A stretch of DNA of 63,104 bases from Bdellovibrionales bacterium Ga0074137 (GTDB taxonomy: Bacteria; Bdellovibrionota; Bdellovibrionia; Bdellovibrionales; JAMPXM01), in contig LNDT01000024.1 of NCBI GenBank assembly GCA_001464715.1, positions 1-63,104 of the forward strand. The letters are read 5' to 3'. The position numbers and the translations under genes were made by a program. How positions within the stretch are numbered: the stretch's first letter is position 1; the number at the start of each line of letters is the position of its first letter. Of this stretch, positions 54,602 through 62,714 are shown piece after piece. The notes below the pieces were generated by a model that was not told the DNA's origin, searched no databases, and saw only the letters and a program-made list of their open reading frames with translations.

Positions 54602-55897
54602 ATGGCTGAAATAAAATATCTTTCTGAACATTACGCAAAACCCGAGTACCAAACGCTCGACGGCTACAAAAAGTTCGGCGGCTACGAGATGCTCGCAAAA
54701 GCTCTGAAAATGGAGCCGCAAAAAATCATCGACGAAGTGAAAGCTTCAGGCCTTCGCGGCCGCGGCGGCGCAGGATTCGCCACGGGTGTGAAGTGGGGCT
54801 TTCTTCCCAACAACGGAGAGCCTCGTTACCTTCTTTGCAACGCGGACGAGTCTGAGCCAGGAACTTTCAAAGATCGCGTGATGATGGAGCGAGCTCCGCA
54901 TCAGCTGATCGAAGGCATGCTCATCTCGGCGTTCGCGATCAAGTCGAACAAGGCTTATATTTATATCCGCGGCGAATACATGGGACCTGCGGCGATTCTT
55001 GAAAAAGCAATTGCTGAAGCAAAAGCAGCAGGTCTTATCGGAAAAAACATTTTGGGTGCGGGCTTTGATTGCGAGCTCGATTTGTACTTGGGCGCCGGCG
55101 CTTACATCTGCGGTGAAGAGACCGGAATGATTTCGTCTTTGGAAGGTCTTAAAGGCCAACCAAAGCTGAAGCCGCCGTTTCCTGCGGTTCAGGGATATTT
55201 GAGAAAGCCTACGATCGTGAACAACGTCGAAACACTGGCGGCCGTTGTTCCCATCATTCGCGACGGAGCTGCTGGATACCGAAAGTACGGAACTGAGAAA
55301 TCGGCGGGAACGAAACTCTTCTCGATTTCTGGAAACGTCAATAAGCCTGGTACGTACGAAGTTCCGCTTGGTTATCCTTTGATGGATTTGATCAATATCG
55401 AGTGCGGTGGACTGAAGCCCGGTCGAAAATTGAAAGCGGTTGTGCCCGGAGGTTCTTCGGCGCCTGTTCTCACGGCGGAAGAGTGCAAAACGGCGACTCT
55501 TGATTACGAGTGTCTTGCACAACTTGGTTCGATGCTTGGTTCGGGCGCGATCATTGTGATCGATGATTCCAACTGCATGGTCGATGTGCTTTCGACAATT
55601 TCTCACTTCTACCACCACGAATCCTGCGGACAGTGCACACCGTGCCGCGAAGGAACGGGTTGGATGGAGCGAATTATTCACGGGATCGTTCACGGTCACG
55701 GAAGTGAAGGAGAAGTCGATCTCCTTCTAAAGATCGCAGACAATATGAAGGGTCGAACGATCTGTGCTCTATCAGACGCGGCCGCTTTACCGGTCTTAAG
55801 TTTCGTCACGAAATTCCGCGACGAGTTTGAGTACTTTATCCGAGAGAAAAAATCGAAAGTTCGCGGAGGGCAGATCTATGCTCAAATCAGTCACTAG
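54602..55897 (+). CDS. nuoF: NADH-quinone oxidoreductase subunit NuoF
   Basis: 431 residues. FMN/NADH-binding motifs GLRGRGGAGFATGVKWGF and NADESEPGTFKDR, then GAYICGEETGMISSLEG. The [4Fe-4S] ligands are ESCGQCTPCREGTGW plus the Cys of RTICALSDAAA. It oxidises NADH and feeds the iron-sulfur chain. Its 3' end overlaps nuoG by 20 bases. Confidence 0.96.
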   Translation: MAEIKYLSEHYAKPEYQTLDGYKKFGGYEMLAKALKMEPQKIIDEVKASGLRGRGGAGFATGVKWGFLPNNGEPRYLLCNADESEPGTFKDRVMMERAPHQLIEGMLISAFAIKSNKAYIYIRGEYMGPAAILEKAIAEAKAAGLIGKNILGAGFDCELDLYLGAGAYICGEETGMISSLEGLKGQPKLKPPFPAVQGYLRKPTIVNNVETLAAVVPIIRDGAAGYRKYGTEKSAGTKLFSISGNVNKPGTYEVPLGYPLMDLINIECGGLKPGRKLKAVVPGGSSAPVLTAEECKTATLDYECLAQLGSMLGSGAIIVIDDSNCMVDVLSTISHFYHHESCGQCTPCREGTGWMERIIHGIVHGHGSEGEVDLLLKIADNMKGRTICALSDAAALPVLSFVTKFRDEFEYFIREKKSKVRGGQIYAQISH

Positions 55898-57533
55898 TTC
55901 TGGCGTAGCTGCTCCTCAAGCGACCACGGGCGCTACTTCGCCACAAGCGAAGATGGTCACCATTTCGATCAATGGAAAAGAAGTTGAAGTCAAAGAAGGC
56001 TCAACGATCATCGAAGCCTACTATCAGAGTGGCCTCGACATTGCTCACTACTGCTGGCACCCGGGGCTTTCGATCGCGGGCGTTTGCCGTCTTTGCATGG
56101 TTGAGATCGAAGGAAATCCTCGTCTTCAGATCGCGTGCAACACGACGGTTGTTGCCGGAATGAAAGTGAACAACTCGTCGGCGAAGGTTAAGGATGCGGT
56201 GAAGTGGGGACTTGATTTCCATTTGATCAACCATCCTTTGGACTGCCCGATCTGCGATCAAGCCGGTGAGTGCGGACTGCAAGATCAGTATATGAAGTAC
56301 GGTCAGTACGACTCTGAAATGGGCGAACAGAAAGTTAAAAAGCACAAAGTGGTCGACTTAGGCCCCCGCGTTGTTTTGGACAGTGAGCGCTGCATTCTTT
56401 GCTCGCGCTGTGTTCGTTTCACTGATGAGGTTTCGAAAACTCACGAACTTGGAATTTTCAATCGCGGCGACCGCGCCGAGATCGGAACTTTTGAAGGAAA
56501 GCCGCTGGCGAACAACTATTCGCTGAACACCGTCGACATTTGCCCCGTCGGTGCGCTCACGTCGCGCGACTTCCGGTTCCGTCAGCGAGTTTGGTTTTTG
56601 AAAAACGCCGAGACGGTGTGCACGGGTTGCAGCACAGGCTGCAATGTAAAAGTGTACTTCAATAAAGAAGGCCTTTTCCGTATGAAGCCCGTTTATAATC
56701 CCAATGTTAACGGTCACTGGATGTGCGACGTCGGCCGAGACACTTATAAGTTCGTGAACAAAGAAGCTCGTCTCTTGGAGGCGAAAGTCGTTTCCAGCGG
56801 AAAGTCCCAGGAAATGCCGGCCATGGAGCTTGCGAAAAAATTGGGCGCGACATTGCGTGGTCACGGAACTTCGGCAGCTCTTGTGCTGACGGGGTCTTAT
56901 TCGGTCGAAGAGTACGAAGCGATTGTGTCGTATTTCAAAACGGACGTCGGCACGAAGAACATCTATCACTGGATCAATAACCCTGAGACGTTTGATAGCT
57001 TCGATGGACTTCTTTTCCGCGGCGATAAAAATCCGAACACACGCGGTCTTCTTGAGGTGTTAAAGGCTCAAGGAATTTCCGGAAGCTGGAAAGAGCTCGT
57101 GGACGGTATCGGAACCGGCGCTATTAAAACAGTCGTCGTGGCGGGACCAGAGAACCAGGCGAATTTCCCAGACATGAAAGTAAAGATCGCGGAGCTTTCA
57201 AAAGTCGCGAAGCTTGTATGGCTTACGTCGGGAAAGAACGCAGAACTTGATGCTCTCACGGGCGATGTGGCGCTTCTTCCCGTGAAATCTTACGTCGAAA
57301 AAGCAGGCTCGTTCGTCAATCATGCAGGACTTCGCCAGCAGGTGGACCGAGTGATGACTGTTGTTCCTGGCGCAGTGTCGCTGACAGAGCTTGTGGATCT
57401 GATGAAAGAAGTCGGCGACGCGATGACGGTGAAGTCGACAGCGGCGACCGAAACTGTTCCGGCGATTTCAGCGAATCAAATCGGCCAAGGTCGAATCAAT
57501 AACGAGTTCACACTTTCTCGAGGAGTTTGGTAA
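55878..57533 (+). CDS. nuoG: NADH-quinone oxidoreductase subunit NuoG, short form
   Basis: 551 residues from the ATG at 55878 (GGAGGG 8 bases upstream). N-terminal [2Fe-2S] domain (HYCWHPGLSIAGVCRLCMVE), the His-containing cluster region (HPLDCPICDQAGECGLQDQY), two [4Fe-4S] motifs (CILCSRCVRF...DICPVGAL) and the additional CTGCSTGCNVKVY cluster site. The molybdopterin-like C-terminal part is strongly shortened compared with the ~800-900 residues of many NuoG proteins. Shorter NuoG forms exist, so this may be normal for the lineage. Confidence 0.93.
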   Translation: MLKSVTSSGVAAPQATTGATSPQAKMVTISINGKEVEVKEGSTIIEAYYQSGLDIAHYCWHPGLSIAGVCRLCMVEIEGNPRLQIACNTTVVAGMKVNNSSAKVKDAVKWGLDFHLINHPLDCPICDQAGECGLQDQYMKYGQYDSEMGEQKVKKHKVVDLGPRVVLDSERCILCSRCVRFTDEVSKTHELGIFNRGDRAEIGTFEGKPLANNYSLNTVDICPVGALTSRDFRFRQRVWFLKNAETVCTGCSTGCNVKVYFNKEGLFRMKPVYNPNVNGHWMCDVGRDTYKFVNKEARLLEAKVVSSGKSQEMPAMELAKKLGATLRGHGTSAALVLTGSYSVEEYEAIVSYFKTDVGTKNIYHWINNPETFDSFDGLLFRGDKNPNTRGLLEVLKAQGISGSWKELVDGIGTGAIKTVVVAGPENQANFPDMKVKIAELSKVAKLVWLTSGKNAELDALTGDVALLPVKSYVEKAGSFVNHAGLRQQVDRVMTVVPGAVSLTELVDLMKEVGDAMTVKSTAATETVPAISANQIGQGRINNEFTLSRGVW

Positions 57534-58099
57534 TGGCGATTGCAATCGAAAAAGTGAAACGGGCCGAAGCTACAGACACTTGGTACATGCCAGGTATTTT
57601 GTGGGGCCTTCTTTTGACGTTCAAATCGTTAGTTTTGAATCTCATCGACTACATTCCATCGGTTGTCGGCGTTAAAAAACGCCAGATCATGCCGACCGTG
57701 AATTACCCGGAAGAGAAGTACGAGTACTCGCCGCGCTTTAAGGGGAACCACGTTCTAACTGTGAAGAAGGACGGCTCACTTCGCTGCACAGCCTGCATGC
57801 TGTGCGCGACCAATTGCCCTGCGGACTGCATTAAGATCACGGCCAGCGAACACGAAGATCCATCGGTCGAGAAGTTTCCGATCGCCTACGAGATCGATAT
57901 TCTTCGCTGTGTTTTCTGCGGATTCTGCGAGGAAGCGTGCCCGGTCGATGCGATTCGTATGGGACCCGAATGGCAGACCCCTGGCGTGAACGGATCTGAG
58001 TTTATTTACGACATCAAACATCTCGCGTACCGTCCGCAGTTGAAGGGCGGAATCGTTTCCGTTCTCGACGAGAAAGAGCGACACGAGGCGGGAATCTGA
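57533..58099 (+). CDS. nuoI: NADH-quinone oxidoreductase subunit NuoI
   Basis: 188 residues; the ATG overlaps the nuoG stop (TAATG). An N-terminal amphipathic/hydrophobic helix (PGILWGLLLTFKSLVLNL) precedes two [4Fe-4S] motifs, CTACMLCATNCPADC and CVFCGFCEEACPVDA. It connects the NuoG clusters to NuoB. The membrane subunits (A, H, J-N) are not in this window. Confidence 0.95.
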   Translation: MAIAIEKVKRAEATDTWYMPGILWGLLLTFKSLVLNLIDYIPSVVGVKKRQIMPTVNYPEEKYEYSPRFKGNHVLTVKKDGSLRCTACMLCATNCPADCIKITASEHEDPSVEKFPIAYEIDILRCVFCGFCEEACPVDAIRMGPEWQTPGVNGSEFIYDIKHLAYRPQLKGGIVSVLDEKERHEAGI

Positions 58100-58227
58100 G
58101 TTCGCCCAAACCCAGCGCCACTGCGATCGGGGTTTCAAGTGATCGATCACTGCTGTGGTCGGAAGCTTGCGATCTCATAAGTGCAAAGCTGGGTCGATGT
58201 CTTCTGTTTCCATCACTTGAATCGGCC

Positions 58228-59151
58228 GTGACCGAACTCGGCCTCCTTCTGGTCGATCGCGAGCGAGAGCTGGGCGGAACTAAAACCATTTTGTTTTACG
58301 GGTCTCAGCAAGATCCAGCGGTCGAAGCTGTCGCGAAAATTTTGAGTGGCGTGGGCCTTGATGCCAAGCCGCTCGATGAGTCCGAGCTGCTGACCTCCGA
58401 GGCGTGGTTGAAGGCCGAGGCTTCCTCGGCACTTTTCATCGCGGTCACTGACAGTGATCGTTTCAACGGAAAAGTCCAAGACCTCACAGCACTTCGTACA
58501 AATCGTTCGGCCCTCGCGCCCAAAACACCGCTTCTAGTTTTAAGCGCAGCGACCGTGGTTGCCGGCTATAGGAAACCAGAACCGCAAGAAATCCGAATCC
58601 ACGAAATATTCCTCAGCAACGGCTCCTCCGTAGCGGCGGCCTTCATCGGTGATCGCCTCCGCTTCGAACCAAGACTGGCCCCCATCTCTTTCAGCACGAC
58701 GGACCTCGAAGCCACCATGCAGTATATCGAAGCACTCCCAAGTTTTCTCGACTCGGCAGCGCAAGAGGCTTCGGCGCTGGAAGCGGCGTCGACCAAAAAT
58801 CGCATCGAGATCGAATCCTTCGAAAGCGCGCTTCCGCCGAATTACCAAGCCTACTGGCCGAAGGGTTCACAGCGGTTGTTGGATCGTGTGATCTTCACAT
58901 CGAAAGATCACGACGGCTCTTGGACCGTGGACCGTATCATAAAAATTCTGACTGCCAATGGCGTCGAAGAGGCGCAAGCGAAGCGAGGCCTCTTTACGTT
59001 GAGCGGCTGCGCGATGGGCGACGAGCGACGCCAAGAGTGGCTGCGAGCCCGCGACGAAGACGAATTAAAAATCCGCGGACTGGTTCAGATATCCCTCGAA
59101 CTTATTCGCTCGATGCCACAAGCACGATGGCAAGAAGCTCTAAAAACCTAA
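58228..59151 (+). CDS. Protein of unknown function after nuoI; start uncertain
   Basis: 307 residues from the GTG at 58228. The same frame is open and reads like protein back to the nuoI stop, where CTG at 58096 overlaps TGA (CTGA); no ATG, GTG or TTG exists between. The coding part may thus begin upstream at CTG, adding 44 residues. An early segment KTILFYGSQQDPAVEAVAKI looks Rossmann-like, and the C-terminal ~100 residues are helical. No family recognised; no membrane segment or cysteine cluster, so a complex I subunit is unlikely. Its stop lies inside the left arm of the inverted repeat at 59148. Confidence 0.65.
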   Translation: MTELGLLLVDRERELGGTKTILFYGSQQDPAVEAVAKILSGVGLDAKPLDESELLTSEAWLKAEASSALFIAVTDSDRFNGKVQDLTALRTNRSALAPKTPLLVLSAATVVAGYRKPEPQEIRIHEIFLSNGSSVAAAFIGDRLRFEPRLAPISFSTTDLEATMQYIEALPSFLDSAAQEASALEAASTKNRIEIESFESALPPNYQAYWPKGSQRLLDRVIFTSKDHDGSWTVDRIIKILTANGVEEAQAKRGLFTLSGCAMGDERRQEWLRARDEDELKIRGLVQISLELIRSMPQARWQEALKT

Positions 59152-59371
59152 AAATTGAAACTTCGGCTATTTGGTGCAAGATCGGTGCGCCTTCCCTTTT
59201 TCCGCGACACGGGTAACTTCGCTGCCGCCTCCGGCGCCTGTTCACTTTGCTCACAGAGGCAGCGAAATTTGCCCTCGGGTCGCGCTTACGCGACCTTCCC
59301 GATTCGGAGGTCGCGGAAAAAGGGAAGGCGCCCCGATCTCGTACGATGGGATTTCGCAGTTTCAATTTTTG
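59148..59371. repeat. Long imperfect inverted repeat with internal hairpins
   Basis: Arms of about 61 bases (59148-59208 and 59310-59371) are inverted copies of each other: both contain GCGCCTTCCC-type and TTTTTCCGCGAC blocks (22 bases nearly perfect near the centre) and an AAAAATTGAAACT block at the outer ends, with mismatches between. The ~100-base centre has its own stems: TTCGCTGCC/GGCAGCGAA and GGTCGCG-CTTA-CGCGACC (59278-59295). CGCGACCT at 59289 can also pair with AGGTCGCG at 59308. It has no ORF. Candidates are a MITE/REP-like element or a structured RNA/terminator. Confidence 0.8.
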
Positions 59372-59402
59372 GATCTTAGAGTCGGCTGCACAATCAGCAT
59401 TG

Positions 59403-59427
59403 GTTCGAGTTCGAACCTCCGGGGGAG
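59403..59427 (+). repeat. 25 bp direct repeat, left copy
   Basis: Matches 60305-60329 in 23 of 25 positions; ends in TCCGGGGGAG. It contains the near-perfect palindrome GGTTCGA-GT-TCGAACC (59402-59417). The sequence resembles the T-arm and acceptor end of a tRNA, which is a common integration target, but no intact tRNA could be folded here. Confidence 0.75.
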
Positions 59428-59497
59428 AGCTATTTTGGTAGCTCACCGGACTGTGGTCAGCTGATCGCGCTGAGTTCGGGAATGCACTGCTTGATGG

Positions 59498-60013
59498 TCA
59501 GTCTTCTTGATCGGAACGAATTCCGATTTTTCGCCGCTTGATCTCGGGTGGATTCATTAAGCTGCGGATCGCCGCGAAAACCTCTCGAAATCGAGCATCG
59601 TATTTTTTCTCAAGTTCGTTGAGTGAACGAGCCAACTCCTGATTGGTTAATAAAAATTCCCGCAATTTCACGAAGGCTCTCATGATTTCGATATTTGCCA
59701 GCGTCGCCCTTTCACTTTTCAAAACGGTGGAGAGCATAGCCACGCCTTGCTCTGTAAAAACCAGCGGTAAATAACGGCGTCCACCTCGCCTTGCGATAGC
59801 GTTTGAGGTGCCAATTTGGCGTCTCAAAGATTCTTCTTCGATTTCAGTGAGTTGAAACATGAAGTCTTTTGGAAAACGAATCTCGTTTCGCCGAACGGCG
59901 CGATTGAGCGCTTTCGTTTCCACGTCGTAAAGCTTTGCCAGATCAGCGTCGAGCATAACCCTCTGGCCACGAAGTAAAAATATTCTCTGATTGATGTCTT
60001 TAGCTGAAAGCAC
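59498..60013 (-). CDS. ORF6N-domain DNA-binding protein
   Basis: 171 residues from a GTG with GAGGGG 5 bases upstream. The N-terminal ORF6N domain is clear ([53 protein letters not shown]), followed by a helical tail (NLELEKKYD-type heptads) and a basic end. ORF6N domains occur in phage antirepressor-like proteins and stand-alone genes on mobile elements. It is enclosed by two 25 bp direct repeats, suggesting acquisition. Confidence 0.9.
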   Translation of the reverse strand: MLSAKDINQRIFLLRGQRVMLDADLAKLYDVETKALNRAVRRNEIRFPKDFMFQLTEIEEESLRRQIGTSNAIARRGGRRYLPLVFTEQGVAMLSTVLKSERATLANIEIMRAFVKLREFLLTNQELARSLNELEKKYDARFREVFAAIRSLMNPPEIKRRKIGIRSDQED

Positions 60014-60304
60014 GATTCCCCCTCAAATGAGGAGATTCGTTCACAATCCGCGCCGTGTTCAATTCTCTTGGAATTAGACGTCGCCCAAGTGATTGTCCGA
60101 AAATCGTGCCGCTACTCGCATCACACAGGAGTTTTCGTGGGGCGCTGCCTGGTATGCGGATTTCCGTGAATCCAGTACTTTTCAAGAGTGAATCAAAGAA
60201 GACGAGGACTTCATCCTTCGAAGATGCGCCATCGCAATTGACGAAAAACACGCAGCTCTCACTATTCTATCTGTAACCAGGTTCGAGTTCGAATCTGGTC
60301 GTCA
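60014..60304. other. Intergenic region upstream of the ORF6N gene
   Basis: About 290 bases between the ORF6N start and the right direct repeat. Short frames on both strands have no recognisable product. Near its right end lies the 22 bp near-palindrome at 60277-60298. The ORF6N promoter should be here, on the minus strand. Confidence 0.5.
60277..60298. repeat. 22 bp near-palindrome
   Basis: CCAGGTTCGA and TCGAATCTGG are complementary over 10 positions (one G-T) around GT. It shares the GTTCGAGTTCGAA core with the direct repeats at 59403 and 60305. It could be an operator or recombination site. Confidence 0.7.
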
Positions 60305-60329
60305 GTTCGGGTTCGAACTTCCGGGGGAG
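60305..60329 (+). repeat. 25 bp direct repeat, right copy
   Basis: Second copy of the repeat at 59403-59427 (two mismatches), 902 bp to the right, 27 bp before the end of the TIGR02147 gene. Contains AGTTCG-GGTT-CGAACT. Confidence 0.75.
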
Positions 60330-60355
60330 TGATTCGGCGAAGCAGATCGAGAAGA

Positions 60356-61165
60356 TTATTTCATCGCCTTGAAGAAATCTATGTTGAGCGCCACGACGTC
60401 CTCGGCGTCAGATTTCTTCGCAATTTCGACGGCCTCCTGGATCAACTTTACTATCTTCTCGCGAATCAGTCCGAAGTCGGCTTTTGAAATGGACATGGGT
60501 GCCGTAAAATTAAGTTCTGTTTCACTGGTCGTATCGAGCGAATTTAAAGCGCGAAGTCTCCAGTTGATGTGGTGCCTGATCACGAAAGGTGAGTCTGAAG
60601 GCACGTGAATGTGCTGGTCCCCAAGCTCAAAATGGTCCCCGTTTTTTACGCAGAGTCCGCAAGAGCTCAGAAAACTTGTGATCTGATCGGCCTGCGCACG
60701 GGGAATTCGAAACTCATCTGATATGGCTTCAATATTTTTTCCGCCATCGCAGGCACAGAACAGGCGCACCGCCGAGTAGATCCAGCTCGAGTAAAATATG
60801 GACCGATGTTCGTTTGAAAGCTGACGGTGTCCTTTAAGTCTTTTTTGAAGTTGAAGACGCCGGCCCAAGATTTCATCGAGTTTGCCCCGAAAGAATTCTT
60901 TTAGATCGGCCGAGCCCGCGCGATTGGCCAACAATAAGAACTGAAGGAATTCGAATTCAATATCTGTGAGGTCCATCAATCTGCAGACACTCACCCATTG
61001 TTCCGAACTCAAATCTTTGGTCCCTTTTAGGACTTGCGACATGAAAGTAGGGTGCACCCCGATTTTTTCAGAAACCACAGCCGCATTCAGCCGCCGCCCT
61101 TTCTTTTGAGCGGATATCCAGTCGGTGAGGCACTTTCGATAATCTTTGTAGCCAAACACATCCAC
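60356..61165 (-). CDS. TIGR02147-family regulatory protein
   Basis: 269 residues. N-terminal ~70 residues form a helix-turn-helix-like region (FGYKDYRKCLTDWISAQKKG, then VSEKIGVHPTFMSQVLKGTK), and the rest matches the DUF4423/TIGR02147 pattern (FYSSWIYSAVRLFCACDG; ALNIDFFKAMK at the end). The family is abundant in Bdellovibrio and Fibrobacter and usually lies beside exported-protein genes; a transcriptional role is presumed. It is divergent from the secreted protein at 61325 and has a palindrome in the shared region. Confidence 0.9.
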   Translation of the reverse strand: MDVFGYKDYRKCLTDWISAQKKGRRLNAAVVSEKIGVHPTFMSQVLKGTKDLSSEQWVSVCRLMDLTDIEFEFLQFLLLANRAGSADLKEFFRGKLDEILGRRLQLQKRLKGHRQLSNEHRSIFYSSWIYSAVRLFCACDGGKNIEAISDEFRIPRAQADQITSFLSSCGLCVKNGDHFELGDQHIHVPSDSPFVIRHHINWRLRALNSLDTTSETELNFTAPMSISKADFGLIREKIVKLIQEAVEIAKKSDAEDVVALNIDFFKAMK

Positions 61166-61185
61166 AAGCCGATGATGCCATTAAG

Positions 61186-61200
61186 TATACCAACGGTATA
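61186..61200. promoter_or_regulatory. Palindromic operator candidate between divergent genes
   Basis: TATACC-AAC-GGTATA is a perfect 6+3+6 inverted repeat 20 bases upstream of the TIGR02147 start, in an AT-rich stretch that contrasts with its surroundings. A TTGATA hexamer (near 61209) on the plus strand may be a -35 element for the gene at 61325. Autoregulation by the TIGR02147 protein is inferred. Confidence 0.5.
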
Positions 61201-61324
61201 TTTAAACTTGATAAATTGACTAAGTTTCTATGGTGCACGGGCCCCAGCTTATGTATGGTGCGCTGGATCAAAGACCCTGTGCGAACGGCAATGAAGCTGT
61301 TTCGTCAGAATCGGAAGGAATTTT

Positions 61325-62668
61325 ATGAAAGCCCGCACTCTGAATTATGGCTCTGGAATTGCTGTTCAAAACTTTGTCGAGGTCAGGATGAACAGAGCTG
61401 CAGTAGCAATGGCGCTAATTTCAATTCTTATTACTTTTAGTGAGTCTGCACACGCCGGCGCACAGACTCAGGCTTTATCCAGCGCAAAGATGACGTCAGT
61501 AGCACGTTTAATGGACCTCAAGCAGCTGCCACCAAAATCCGTTTTGCTCGATCAAATGAAAACAAGGATCGACTCACTGAGTGCTCGCGCTCATGGCGGT
61601 GTTGACACCGGAGGCGGCACTCTCGTGATTTCGAAAGATGGTCGGAAAGATCTTTTGGATCTGGTGAACTTCGCGCCAAGGCTCCTCGAGAATAGCGCCC
61701 CAGGAATAGCTCTCCCAAAAGACAATGCGTTCAGAGCTGCCGGCATTCAATTGCTCAAAAGTTCCGACCTTGGCTTGTATCAAGATTTGAAAGCAAAAGT
61801 AGCGGTATGGCGTTCAACTTCACCTTATGCAGCCGAGGTGCTTGAAAAGGCGCTCGACAATGTGCCTCTGTACTTCTTCAATTATAAATTGGGTTCCGCG
61901 CTGGCGGATCAAAACGCTTTTGGTTTATCCGGACGGGCAACAGAGCCCGTGGCTCGATACCTGCGCAAATTTGGTGTTCTCGTGTCACGGCCCGATTTTG
62001 AAGGGTTGAGCTACATCAATCAGCAAGCGGTCGTAGTCCACGAAACGTTAAGACATATCGCGATTGCTTATGACTATCGAATGTCTGATGAGAACCTGCA
62101 GCGTATGACGGCAGCGGTTCTAAGAGGCCCGGCGCACGCCACCGATTCTCTGGATACAGTTCAAAATATTTCTGATGGTTGGGTCGCTGAAATTTTGCGT
62201 GGCGAATATGAAAGACTCAGCGTGCAAGAAAATGCTGACTTGGTTTGTAAGATCTTAGATTTAAAAAAATCCGGTGAAGCCTGCGCAAACCTCAGTGATA
62301 AAAATCGAAACAGTGAAGTGGGCGATCTGACAGCTTTGAAAGATTCGGTGAAAGCTTATTCCGACATTAGGCAGGAAATTAGCGATTGGATGATTCGGCA
62401 CCCGGGCAGCGCATTTTATAGCGATATGAGCAATGCGGACGAATTCTTTTCCCGCATGATCGCTCTTAAAAATGGATATTTGATCAAGATCATTGCAAGG
62501 AGCGCAACAGACGACGCTCTCGCATTAGATCGTGTTTTCAAAGTTGGCGGAGCTATCGCGAGTTTGAATGATCCTGCGATCGCGAGAAAAAGTTATTACC
62601 ACATTCAAAATGAACTCAACGAGATCACTCGTCAGCTTGTCGATCAAAACATTCTGATCAATAGATAA
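61325..62668 (+). CDS. Secreted protein of unknown function paired with TIGR02147 regulator
   Basis: 447 residues from the ATG at 61325 (GGAAGGAA 5 bases before); the ATG at 61388 (GAGG upstream) would give a compact signal peptide (VAMALISILITFSESAHA) and a 426-residue precursor. In both cases the protein is exported. The mature part is helical, with GVDTGGGTLVISKDGRKDLL near the start and VVVHETLRHIAIAYDYR in the middle. The H-E-x-x-x-H spacing is one residue too long for a classical zincin. No family recognised. The regulator gene is divergent from it. Confidence 0.75.
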   Translation: MKARTLNYGSGIAVQNFVEVRMNRAAVAMALISILITFSESAHAGAQTQALSSAKMTSVARLMDLKQLPPKSVLLDQMKTRIDSLSARAHGGVDTGGGTLVISKDGRKDLLDLVNFAPRLLENSAPGIALPKDNAFRAAGIQLLKSSDLGLYQDLKAKVAVWRSTSPYAAEVLEKALDNVPLYFFNYKLGSALADQNAFGLSGRATEPVARYLRKFGVLVSRPDFEGLSYINQQAVVVHETLRHIAIAYDYRMSDENLQRMTAAVLRGPAHATDSLDTVQNISDGWVAEILRGEYERLSVQENADLVCKILDLKKSGEACANLSDKNRNSEVGDLTALKDSVKAYSDIRQEISDWMIRHPGSAFYSDMSNADEFFSRMIALKNGYLIKIIARSATDDALALDRVFKVGGAIASLNDPAIARKSYYHIQNELNEITRQLVDQNILINR

Positions 62669-62687
62669 TTTTCTTCTGGATAACTGA

Positions 62688-62714
62688 AGTCCTCCGCTCG
62701 CCCGGCGAAGGACT
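62688..62714. terminator. Hairpin between convergent genes
   Basis: AGTCCT and AGGACT with further CGC/GCG pairing form an imperfect stem of ~10 bp around a GC-rich loop, between the secreted protein gene and the methyltransferase remnant. T-runs are weak on both sides, so a bidirectional terminator is only likely. Confidence 0.35.

Noticed and set aside
54746-55699. 317-codon open frame antisense to nuoF
   Set aside because: Same cause: opposite strand of a clearly conserved gene, with no recognisable product.
59375-59475. tRNA gene on either strand
   Set aside because: There are T-arm-like, D-arm-like (GAGC...GCTC) and CTGTGGT loop-like pieces, but the anticodon and acceptor stems do not pair, so no intact tRNA can be supported.
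60000-60276. Small ORFs on both strands upstream of the ORF6N gene (60000-60251 minus, 60055-60276 plus)
   Set aside because: They overlap each other and the ORF6N start, lack clear ribosome-binding sites and have no recognisable features.
59428-60304. Integron attC cassette around the ORF6N gene
   Set aside because: The repeats lack the GTTRRRY core and its inverse expected of attC sites, so an integron cassette is not supported, although a direct-repeat insertion remains possible.
61325-62668. Zinc metalloprotease motif in the secreted protein (HETLRH)
   Set aside because: Spacing is H-E-x-x-x-H rather than H-E-x-x-H and no third ligand could be identified, so a protease call is not supported.
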